Part shown: positions 1-9,590 of the stretch, in pieces
Numbering within the stretch: position 1 is the stretch's first letter
Layout: every line of letters starts with the position of its first letter
Source of the DNA: Cornus controversa
Lineage: Eukaryota; Streptophyta; Magnoliopsida; Cornales; Cornaceae
DNA: 64,000 nucleotides
NCBI GenBank assembly: GCA_026545225.1
Contig: CM048849.1
Coordinates: 29,708,336 to 29,772,335 of the forward strand
Reading direction: 5' to 3'
The notes under the pieces: model-generated
Seen by the model: the letters and a program-made list of their open reading frames with translations, nothing else
What the model was told of the DNA's origin: nothing
The model's database searches: none
Translations under genes and position numbers: made by a program

Positions 1-645
1 CATACTTTCTAGAGAAGTAAAATTTCCAATGCAATGAGGGATCCCCCCAGTTAAATTGTTCTTGTGAATCGAAAGAGTATTGATCTTGGTGAAGAAGCAA
101 AGTTCTTCTGGAAATTTCCCAACTAGCTTATTGTCACCTACAAAAAGGTGTGTGAGGTTGTAGCAGTGAGATAGGTTGGATGGAATTTTTCCTTCAAAGT
201 TGTTGGAGCTCAGAAACAAGCTTTGCAGCCTGAACAGTCGACCAAGTTGAGGAGGGATCACACCTTGAAGGGTGTTGTTGTCGAGCCATAGCACCCGAAG
301 GAAGCTCATGTTTCCGATATGAGGAGACAGGGAACCAGCTAAGCCTTTAGATCCTAGATCTAAAATAGTGACTCTTCTGTGCCGGCGACCACATTTAACA
401 CCTTCCCATTGGCAGAAATGGAAGGACTCATTCCAGGAGCTCAACACTCCTTGAGGGTCATTAATAATCGTTGCCTTGAAAGCTGGCAAGGCATGATGAT
501 CAGTCTTGTTTCCACTATAGGTACTAGTGGCGGTTGTAGTGTGGAGAGTTGTCACATGGACCAAAGTATTGAATAATAGAAATGTGATTAGTGTATAAAG
601 TGTGAGCAATGGTGCTGAACTCATTTCTGAAAGTGGAAGGACCAT
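1..645 (-). CDS. LRR receptor-like kinase, N-terminal part (runs off left edge)
   Basis: An open frame runs without a stop from the left edge to ATG at 645; a second in-frame ATG lies at 624 and an in-frame TAG lies upstream, so 645 is the longest start. The 215 visible codons show a hydrophobic signal segment (about residues 12-31), an N-terminal LRR cap with the paired cysteines of CQWEGVKC (C78, C84), then about five 24-residue leucine-rich repeats of the plant extracellular type (LxxLxxLxLxxNxLxGxIP). This layout is that of the LRR-XII receptor kinases (EFR/FLS2/Xa21-like), plasma-membrane receptors that usually sense microbial or damage ligands. The transmembrane and kinase parts would lie outside the window, so I cannot tell whether the gene is intact. 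Family call is strong; ligand and exact orthology are unknown. Confidence 0.85.
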   Translation of the reverse strand, partial: MVLPLSEMSSAPLLTLYTLITFLLFNTLVHVTTLHTTTATSTYSGNKTDHHALPAFKATIINDPQGVLSSWNESFHFCQWEGVKCGRRHRRVTILDLGSKGLAGSLSPHIGNMSFLRVLWLDNNTLQGVIPPQLGRLFRLQSLFLSSNNFEGKIPSNLSHCYNLTHLFVGDNKLVGKFPEELCFFTKINTLSIHKNNLTGGIPHCIGNFTSLESM

Positions 646-1533
646 TCCTTTGATTTCTCTCTCCTCTATGTTCAAGTACTAACATAGTGTTAGTCTCGTG
701 GATTAAATAATGTGTACATGTTGCATGATGCCAATTAGACACAACAACTTTCCTACCCCTAATGTGTACACAATTCTCTCTACCCTAATGTGTACACATG
801 TGTAGAACAAAATAAAGCATTAACATTGTGATAGATTATTTAACGTGTAGATGTTGTTGTCCTAAAAATGACAAAAAAATAAATATAGAACAATTAGATT
901 ACTAGAAGAAGCCATTGTTCATATTGATATATATACATATATAAAAGATTGGCATGATGCTAATGGGATTCATTAAGGATGGTGAATATAAATTGCAACA
1001 ATTATAACAAATGGACAGCCTTGAATTAAGGTACACCATCATATACTCACCTCAACAATTTTCCTGCATATTTCTTAATTTTCTTGGAAGACTCTGTTTA
1101 TACACTAATGAAAACTCCAAATATGGGGGAGTATTATTGGTGTCCAATTTAAGCCAAAATTAATTTCACCTCTCTAAGGTTTGGATTAACTTGTAGATGT
1201 TGTCCTAACAGTGACCAGAAAATTAAATATAGAACAATTACACTTCTAGAAGATGTCATTATTGAAAATGATTGAGATGATATACATATAAAAGATTAGC
1301 GTGATGCGAATGGGATCAGGGTGTTGTGGACTGTAATTTTTAATTTTCTTAGTAGACTCTATTTATACCACCTCCGAAGCCGAGAACAGTAATGAAAAAT
1401 CCACATGTGGGGGAGTATTAAGAATGTGTTAGGTTAAATAAAGTGTAAATGTTGTTGTCCCAAGTCCTAACAGTGACCAGAAAATTAAATATTGAACAAT
1501 TAGACTTCTAGTCATTGTTGAAATTGATTGGGA

Positions 1534-1594
<61 letters not shown>

Positions 1595-2360
1595 ATTGGC
1601 ATGATGCTAATGGGATCCATTAAGGATGGTGAATATAATTGCAACAATTATATCTAATGGATAGTTTTTTTCTTTTTCTTTTTCGGTGAATAAATTGGTA
1701 TATATAAACAGAAAGGAAAAAACTACACAAAACCTGGTGCATTTCCTATGGCCTACACAAAACCAGACTGAAGCCCAAAGGCAAGAGAAAAATAGCCCAA
1801 GAAGACCAAACCAAAAGAAACATTGCAAAACAAAAAAACAAATGCCCAACCCCAAGATACTAACTAGGGTTGCAACTCCGACGGGTTGGGCAGGTTAGAG
1901 GTACAAAAAAAGTTTAGATGGAAAAGAAATTAAGGTTTCTTTGGGTTGGGTGAAAATTTTTTTTTAGGAAGTTTCCAAGTCGAAGCAATGGACTTAGCAT
2001 AGGGGCATTTGCTGCAATTCAGGGAGAAGTGGAAATCGAACCGACTCGATGATGGAATTAAGGTATGGTCCACAAGAAGTTCCCTGCTAATTTCAATGAG
2101 CCATGGCATATTTTTTAATTTTCTTAGTTGAGTCTATTTACAACACTTCCGCCAGCCGAGAACACTGAAAAATTAACATATGGGAGAGTATTATCCTTGT
2201 TAAATTTAAAGGTAACTTACTCGGACATCCTTGAGGTTTGGCTTAAAACAATAACATTGTGTTAATTAAATAACATATAGATGATGTTGTTGTAACAATA
2301 ACAAAACAAATAAATATAAAACAATTAGACTTCTAAAAGAAGTCATTGTTGAAATTGATT
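646..2360. repeat. Upstream region of the LRR gene with four diverged copies of one repeat
   Basis: No gene is visible. The same block recurs in diverged form at about 835-1015, 1190-1315, 1430-1660 and 2262-2366. It runs from a GTAGATGTTGTTGTCC-like start through AATATAGAACAATTAGACTTCTAG to TTGAAATTGATTGAGATGATATA. Copies 1-3 also share AAGATTGGCATGATGC and ATGGGAT. All copies are in the same orientation, which suggests repeated local duplication of promoter-proximal DNA or an old element. Confidence 0.6.
1536..1592. repeat. (TA)n microsatellite
   Basis: About 28 uninterrupted TA units lie inside the third copy of the local repeat. The sister copies have only short, imperfect TA stretches at the same place, so the tract expanded after duplication. 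Confidence 0.95.
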
Positions 2361-2446
2361 GAGATAAGGACTGGAACAAGAAAATTTGATTTGGGGGTAG
2401 AGGGAGATAACGACTGGAACAAGAAATTTTGATTTGGGGGCAAAGG
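2361..2446. repeat. 43-bp tandem duplication
   Basis: Two adjacent near-identical 43-bp copies (2361-2403 and 2404-2446), each carrying GGAACAAGAAA and GATTTGGGGG, lie directly before the CACTA terminus. Confidence 0.85.
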
Positions 2447-2447
2447 G

Positions 2448-2660
2448 AACTACAAGAAAAATACCTTTTAACGACGGGCCCATGTAAGCCCTTGTGAAAA
2501 TTAATTTTCTACGACGGGCAAGAATTGCCCCTAGTAGAAAGAAAATTTCTACGACGGGCAAGAAAGTCCGTCATGGAAATAAACTTACCATGAAGGGCTA
2601 TGCAAGACCGTCGTAGAAATATGATTTCCATGACAGGCCTTGGTGGTCGTCAAAAATAAT
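2448..2660. mobile_element. CACTA (En/Spm) transposon terminus, remnant
   Basis: ACTACAAGAAAAATA matches the conserved CACTA terminal inverted repeat CACTACAAGAAA with its first base lost. Behind it are subterminal repeats TACGACGGGCAAGAA (about 2510 and 2550) and reverse-complement versions near 2600-2630, typical of CACTA ends. No transposase frame and no matching opposite end were found, so this is an isolated end or a very decayed element. Confidence 0.6.
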
Positions 2661-4424
2661 TTGCAGTCTTATATTCGATTCTCTCGTTATACATATTTTT
2701 TCTCATTCTCATCGCTACTCTACCACTTTACTCTCTCCCTCTCTAATAACCATCTCTCTCGATTCTCCTTATAATCTCAACCCATAATGCCAGTTAATCA
2801 ACCTAATCTCTTTCATCGATCGAAACCCTATCCCAATTTCACTCACTAATGGACTTAGCCCAATCTTGTTGATCGATATTTCGTTTGGGTTCATCACAGT
2901 GAAGGTATATAAGATTGATGCTAGCTCAGATTGAAGGTATATAAGATTGATGCTAGCTCAGATTTAGGTAGATTATTTATTAAAAATATGTTAGTATCTG
3001 CTATCCATTTTCTTATCGCTGGCAACGAACAGATTTTGGATCATTGGATTGTGATGATCTTTAGTAGTGGTGGTGACTCTTCATTAGTTAAGAACTAATC
3101 AAGTATTTGACTCCTTTTATGTTCTGCTTCTGAAGCAGATATATATGAAACATCTTTTCCCTTCCTCCTTCCTTGGAGTTGATATTACAATTAGTGTTTC
3201 AAACTCAAAATAAACATTCAATACATTTTATTTTTCAATTCAACATTTACCAATTTATGTTTGTGTGTATTGCACCAAAATTTGAAATGATCATGTTGTT
3301 GTTTCTTAGTGTATTTGGACAACAATTGTGTGACAGATGTATAGCAGCATATAGCAACACTTGGTCTGTGAAGCCAGTGATCATCAGACCTCTCTATGCA
3401 GGAAAAAGGTTTAGTTAAATTAAGTACAATCATGAAAGTGTAATCTAACAGCTAAAAGTAGCATCATCATTATCAGCCTTTGATCTATGGTTAAACAAAT
3501 GCACATAACACAATTTCACTAGAGAAAGGTGATGCACTTTTACTCTAGAAGTCCTTTGGATCTATGGTTAGAAATTTTATATTAATCAGATAATAGTTTT
3601 TTTATTAATAGATGTCTTTTTTCCTGATGTTTTTTCCAACTATATGGTTTACATGTAGTCTCTAAAATTGCAGCAAAATGTAGTTTGGCATGTACATTTT
3701 TCTATTATTTCTACCAGGCTAATAAGGATGAACCTAACATTACACTGAATGCTGCATGAAAGAATGTAAAAAGAATATGGGTTTGAGTTTCAAACTGGGG
3801 TGAATTTAGAATTGGGCTGTCTTTCATTGAAGATAGTAAGTTCAAAAGATTCTAAGTGTCCTTTTTATGACAGTACTAGTAGTACTATTCATATTGTTTG
3901 AGAAAGTTGGCATTGAAGCTGGAGGTTGAGGGAGGTACTATAGTTATTGGAGTTTAGCCATATGAGCGTCTTTTGTTTGTACTCTCATAGTAGGTATTGG
4001 AGTTTAGCCATTTGAGATGCATATTTTCTGTTTGGATTGACATTGATTGCCCTTCTTACCTCTGTATAATTTTTTTATTAAATTATAATCCTTTTATTAG
4101 CAAAAGATATTTTCAACATGGATGATAACCATTTGCCTTTTCTTGATGAAAGTAATTAAATGAGTAGTAATGAATTTTTGATCTAATCGGCCAGATGAAG
4201 AACAAAGACTGAAATGCTGATCTTTCGTTGATCCAGTAAATGTGTATTTCCCATTAGTATAACAAACTCTCTCATTGGGTGAACTTAGGGGGATCAAGGA
4301 GATATGGATTCTGATTGTGGACTATTCACAATAATTCTTGAAAAGTGAGCCAGAATGTTGACCCTTTCTTGTTTTCTTAAGCCAATCACAAAACAAGAAA
4401 CACAACACTATTGTTACACCCAGT
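2661..4424. other. Non-coding stretch, possibly interior of the CACTA remnant
   Basis: No coding frame with recognisable content. A perfect 32-bp tandem duplication occupies 2900-2931 and 2932-2963 (GAAGGTATATAAGATTGATG...). CT-rich leader-like sequence at 2690-2830 could be an old untranslated region. Nothing else is identifiable. Confidence 0.4.
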
Positions 4425-5968
4425 TAGGCCTAGTAAAGTGGGCGGTTGGGCGAGTTTGGATTGAATTGAATATGTGCAGGTCGAATATGGATTGTGAACC
4501 ATATTTAACCCGTTTCTAACAGGTCGAATATGAATTGGTTCAACCCACCAAGCTAGTGAACCTTTTTAAATTTTAAAAATGTAAAAGTTATTTTTAATTT
4601 AGGCTAATTTCGTTGTCTAATTCGAATGGAAAAAAATAGACGGATAAAAATACAAACCCATATTAACTGAGCAGGTTGAAATGAAAAAATCTATTTGATC
4701 GCTTAAATCCAACCACCTTTTTCAAAAATTCTTTAAATTCTATACTATTATATGAAATTCGAAGCTAAAAATCCAATTTGGCATGGACTGATCCGTTTAT
4801 ATAAAATTCAATCGGTCTACAAGAATTTGACCCATTTTAAAAATTTTGACCCATTTACATGACCCAACCTAACCCGCTTACAAAAAACTAATTTTACCAG
4901 AAATAAAAAATAAATGCATATTATCAGGGCTAATATGTAACAAAAGAGAGAAATAATAATTTATAATGTGTTTTTTTGGGCCGTCTAATTTTATAGGATC
5001 CGACCAGACTCATTATGTAGAATCTGACCCATTTATTCAAATCGACCCATTTACAATGACCTGACCCATTTGCAAAAAAAACTATTTTTTCAAAAATAAA
5101 AAATAAATATATATTATCAGGACTAATATGTAACAAAAGAGAGAAATAATAATTTATATTGTGTTTTTTGGCGCGTTACATTTTGTTGGGTATGACCCGA
5201 CCCATTTTATAGAATTCGACCTGACCCGCCCCATTTTATAAGACATGACTCGACCCAGCTAATTTGTATATATATGTATCTCATTTGCTTTTTATTATAA
5301 GCGACAAGTCAAAAAATATATATATATATTTAGTGAGTAATCCAACCACCACTACCCAAAGCCTAGAAAAATGAATGTCAAAACATTTGAAACACTAATC
5401 GATTTTACCATAGACCATGGCCTCAATTGAGACACTTATTGGTTGTATGGATAGCCTATGTGTACCAGTACCACATTCAAAAACTGTTTAACAATGTCTA
5501 CGTCCAATTAATTATAGAAATGGAGTACAAATTCCGAATCTAACAGCTAACCGATAAAAAAATATTGAATTTAAAAGGCTTTGATACAACAACTAATTGA
5601 GAGAGAAAATCTCAGGGAAGAGAGTCGAACAGAGAGAAAGAGATGATATATATATAGAGAGAGAGAGAAAATTGTGACATAGAGAGAACCTTTTAAAAAG
5701 AGAGAGGATTGCGATATATAGTGAGAGAATCCTACTTACCTTAATATATTATATATATAATTTTTTTCTTTCTTAGAATATTTTTGGGTCTTATAACATC
5801 AGTGAAATATGGGTATCGATATTTAACCTATTTAAACCTCTATAAAAATGGTTCTAATTTTTTCAATCCATTTTTGACCTATATTTTAAATAGTTCACCC
5901 ATATCCACTAAAAAGTGGGTGGATATGGGTGGGTTGGCGGATTTGCACCCAATTTGCCACCCCTATAC
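4425..5968. mobile_element. Possible non-autonomous hAT-like element
   Basis: The right end reads, on the minus strand, TAGGGGTGGCAAATTGGG, the kind of terminus common on plant hAT-like non-autonomous elements. The left end near 4425 (CTAGTAAAGTGGGCGGTTGG) looks like a diverged inverted partner. The interior is full of GACCCGACCCATT-type short repeats and contains a direct repeat of about 95 bp (4885-4978 and 5077-5170, period about 192). No transposase is encoded. No target duplication was confirmed, so limits are tentative. Confidence 0.35.
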
Positions 5969-6028
5969 CCAGTACTATTCACAATATCAATATTACTATT
6001 ATGGGTGTAAGAGACCTCTTTCATTTCT

Positions 6029-6740
6029 TCAATTCTTTGAAGCTGCATTTGGGTAATTGAAGTTCAGGTATGCCCCCACAAAGCCTACTATTTCCAGTGA
6101 CTGGTATTGCACTAGCATTTCTGAAAACTCCTTCCATCGGTACCTCACCCTCAAAATCATTAAATGACATATTAAGATTCTTTTGAAAAATTTCTCCAAA
6201 AATCTAGGAACTTGTCTGAAGGAATTATTGCTAGAGAGTTCAAAATCTTGAATTCCTTTCAAGGAACTCAATGATTCGAGAATAGACCCATTGAAGTTCC
6301 CCTCTAGGTAGAGGTTTTCGAGGCTATTGCATCTACCAAGGCTACTGGGAAGTTCATCGGACATCTTGTTCTCAAATATATCTAGTTCAAGTAAATTTTT
6401 GAGGTTGCCAACCTATGAAGGGAAGGATCCAGACAAATGGTTATGACCAAGATTTAGTCTCTCAAAAGTTCTTTAGGTATGATACTATTAAGATTATTGT
6501 GAGAAAGATCTAGCAACAACAATTTATTCCAGCTTCCAAGATTTGGGAGTATGTTGCCCTCTAATATGTTATTCCCCAAAAAAAGTTCAATCAACAATGA
6601 AATATTTCAGAAAGAATCTAAATTTTTTCTAGAGAAGTTGTTTTCATCAAGAGTTGAAGCTTGTAATTTTTGAAGATTGCCAATGTAAGAAAAGAGGTTA
6701 CAAGACTGTAAGAAGAACGCTGCAGAAGGAAATTACTACA
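6029..6740 (-). pseudogene. LRR receptor kinase pseudogene fragment (C-terminal LRRs)
   Basis: On the minus strand, pieces such as LIELFLGNNILEGNI, LLLLDLSHNNLNSIIP and LPSSLGRCNSLENLYLEGN give at least five leucine-rich repeats interrupted by stops and frameshifts. The final piece, running into a degraded [15 protein letters not shown] and [12 protein letters not shown] sequence, corresponds to the last repeats before the transmembrane segment of LRR-XII receptor kinases. Signal peptide, N-terminal cap and kinase are absent. It has the same strand and family as the gene at the left edge, so the two are probably remnants of one tandem cluster broken up by transposons. The right side is cut at about 6745 by the Tat-element fragment. 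Confidence 0.75.
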
Positions 6741-6763
6741 CTAAAAAAAAGAGAAAGGGGGTG

Positions 6764-8489
6764 TCAAGAATCAGACTCCTTGTCATCATCCCCTTTCAGC
6801 TACAAATAGGAAAAGTCCATCTCTGGCCACTCACTCTGAACCATAGTGCGAAAATACTCGAAGCCCTCAATATAGAACTTGTCACACATCTCGTCAAAAT
6901 CAGACGAGTCTTTGAATTTTTTGACAGTTGCCGCTTTGAGCCCCAGTAAGTTAGCGTTCCAATGCGCCATCTCCTCCCGATCATGGCAGATTTGCGAGTT
7001 GAGAACGTCAATCTCCCCAGCTTGACAGGTATGGGAGGTGCGGAGAGACTCTATCTTTGAGTTCAGTGCAGAATAGTGAGTGTTGAAAGAAGCGCGCTCG
7101 GCAGCAAAGGAAGCCTCTTGCTTCTCAAGTTCATTCACTATCCACATATAGTAGTTAGAAACGGAGTGAGCGAATGTCATGCACTATTGAACAACATTAA
7201 AATATGCATAAGCATATAAAAGATGAGAACAATAGATCAAAGTAAGAAAATATTCGAACCTTATCCACATTGGCTAGGAGGTGTCTAGTGGAAGCACAGA
7301 CCCCGAGTTTATCCATATGATCAAGATCATTTTGAATGATATATTCAGTGGTTCAGTGAATGGCAAAAATCAAGTCATATAACATTGACCCACCCAAAAG
7401 AACCTGGGTTCGGAGCACCACTGAAAAGCTGATTCTGCAGCACCCTAAAGGAGCCTGGGCCAGAATGCTCCCAGAGGTAACAACTGCAGCACAAGGAAGG
7501 TTCCTAACAAAAGGAGTAGACGATAGGTCCCCAGCTCTGGTGACCACAAACATTCTTGGCCTTTTCTGTGCAACAGAAGAAGAAAAGGAAGCGACACCTT
7601 CACCCTTGAGAAGGGCTTTTCCCAGCTGCCTTTGTGAACCCTCTGCGTGCTTGAGCCATAAAGATACATGTGCATAAGCTTTCAAAGAGGAAAGGAATAC
7701 AGGAATAAAGAAAAGACATACCCCTTCTGACGATGTCAACACGGGGAGGGTAGCCTAATAAAACTAGCCCTTCATCAAGAGTTAAGGTTTGGGCATCCCT
7801 CACCCTGGCATTACTAGCTTCCTCCAGTCTTTCTTCCTCTGCCTCACTCACAGGCGGCATGGCCTTCCAAGCCGAGTATAAAAGCAATTATGTGTAAAAA
7901 TGAAGAAGGGAAAAAGAATCGAAAAAGAGAAAGAGAATAAGCTTACCAGAAGCATCCCCAGGAACCTATGAACGGGGGATAATATAGGGGGTAGCCTCCC
8001 AGCATCCAGAAACAAAGAAGAAATGGTTCATCCATCACTTGAGGCAGTTATTGTGGTCAACAACAACCAAGCCTTTGTTTAGATGGTTTCTGCCCGAGCG
8101 ACCATGAACGTGACGCCAGTCACCAGTCTTGAAAAGCCCATAGTGAGAAAAGAAACCCGCTTGCTGACAGCGGGACATTGAAATCGTAAGACTTCGAAAA
8201 ATGAGAGAAGCCATGCTAATGTACCAAGAAATTAGTGTGAGCTAAGAAGGGTAAAGGTTTGCCATGTGAAGGAATTCCTATACGAATACCGGAACCGAGA
8301 ACCGGAGACCACAGGCGAAAGTGCCCTCATAGAAACATGTCTTCCCCAGGTAAACTAAGTAAACCCTATCTGCTGGGGAGGGGGCTCGGACTACAACTCC
8401 GTTGGGAAATGAGTAACTAGTGGACAGTTCCTCCACATCTTGATTGGTCATGGTAGAGGTGGTATCTCGACACTCGGGTAGTCAGCCAT
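6764..8489 (-). pseudogene. Tat antisense additional ORF, decayed, with introns (copy 1)
   Basis: The minus-strand reading starts MADYPS at 8489 and continues, across stops and frameshifts, through YSFPNGVVVRAPSP, FYEG(T)FACGLRF and CWEATPY-like blocks to a coiled-coil end (ELEKQEASFAAERASF) and a final FKDSSDFDEMCDKFY...PEMDF segment. A TAG at 6800-6802 cuts the last 12 or so codons found in copy 2. The core resembles the plant 'putative gypsy-type transposon' domain (Pfam Transposase_28) of unknown function. Introns at the same places as in copy 2 lie at about 7871-7946, 7643-7721 and 7184-7259; donors are intact, but the first acceptor now ends GG instead of AG. Orientation is opposite to the element's LTR. 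Expression is unlikely given the damage. Confidence 0.65.
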
Positions 8490-8691
8490 AAAAAAAATAA
8501 AGAAGTTGAACTTTGTGCCATAAAGTGATTTTGAACTTTGCTCCTCAAAATAATATTGGAGGAAATATAGAAATCGAGAGAGAGGAGTGAGTATGGTGCA
8601 CAGAGTACAAAGAGGGATTCTTGCACAAAGAAGGATTCTTGCTTTGACAGAGTGAATGAAGATGGAAGATGTCAAGGGATTTTATAGGAGT

Positions 8692-9046
8692 TCAAGAAGA
8701 ACAACGTTCACAAAGCAACGTTCAAAAAGCAACGTTCACAAAGCAACGTTCAAAAAGCAACATTTAAAAAACTGCAACGTATGGATTCCAATGTTCATGG
8801 AGACAATGCCTGAAGGAGAGGAGTTGGTCAAGGCTATCCCTCAAGGGCAACCAAGACCGGCCCTCAGGGCTGCCAAAGCCACCCTACAAGGGTGGCCAAG
8901 GCTACCCCTCAATGGTGGCCCAAGGCAGACCTCATAGGCGGTCAAAGACTGCCCTTAAGGGCGGACCAATGCTGCCTCTCAAGGACAGCCAAGGCTACCC
9001 CCCATGGGTGGCCATGGTTGCTCCTCAAGAGCAGTCCTGCCGGTCG
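8692..9046. repeat. Two short tandem arrays in the Tat 3' untranslated region
   Basis: 8692-8770 holds about five 14-bp units alternating CAACGTTCACAAAG and CAACGTTCAAAAAG. 8825-9046 holds about eight diverged units of roughly 27-30 bp built on GGTGGCCAAGGCTACCCCTC. The inverted copy at 12.95-13.15 kb has only traces of both, so the arrays expanded or contracted after the copies split. A C14 homopolymer follows at about 9047-9060. Confidence 0.75.
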
Positions 9047-9212
9047 CCCCCCCCCCCCCCAAAAAAAAGTAAATAAATAAATGAAGGGACTTATAGGAGC
9101 TTAAAATCTACCGGCCAAGATAGAGACCCAGTAGAGTTACTTAAGCCTAGGTCCATTTTTAAGCCCCAGAAAGCCAGCCATGGTGTTCCTAGCCTCATGA
9201 ACATGGGGCATC

Positions 9213-9590
9213 TGATGGAGTATTTGACTCCAAATGTGACACGTATAACGTGAAGGTTAAAGACTACGTGACATGGACAAAGAGTATACGTTGACCAGGA
9301 CTTTTCTCTCTCCAGATAAGTCTGGGGAACTTAAGAGTCAGTCTTTTAATAGGACACGCTCTCAATTGACTATTATAAATACAGAAACGATTCATATACC
9401 AGGTACGCAATTAATACCCTCTGAGTGCCTTTATACCTTTAAAAAGCCTTTCTGATATCTGACTTGATCGTCGGAGCGCAGTCGGCCAACACTACGTTGG
9501 TGTCCTTCTGATTACCTTTGTTTTGTCCTTTTACAAGTCGGCGTATGACTAGTCCAAGGTGAATTTCTACTTTATCACTATCCATCTACA
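9213..9590 (+). repeat. Tat element LTR (copy 1)
   Basis: Begins TGATGGAGTATTTGACTCC just after the purine tract ATGGGGCATC. It aligns along its length with the reverse complement of 12150-12540, including a shared CTCTCTCCAGATAAGTCTGG block, a TATA box (CTATAAATAC, about 9374-9383) and GAGCGCAGTCGGCC. The 3' limit was set where homology fades and is uncertain. Confidence 0.65.

Larger units (their letters stand above)
6745..9590 (+). mobile_element. Tat-type Ty3/gypsy element, 3'-end fragment (copy 1)
   Basis: This is an inverted homologue of 12.1-15.2 kb. In plus orientation it holds the antisense extra ORF (6764-8489), a repeat-rich 3' untranslated region, a purine tract ending GGGGCATC and an LTR starting at 9213. 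gag and pol are missing; the left edge is a sharp truncation against the LRR pseudogene. An extra ORF between pol and the 3' LTR is a known feature of the Tat lineage. The right limit is approximate. Confidence 0.65.

Noticed and set aside
1429..1647. Open frame with a long IYIYIY run
   Set aside because: It is a translation of the (TA)n microsatellite, not a protein.
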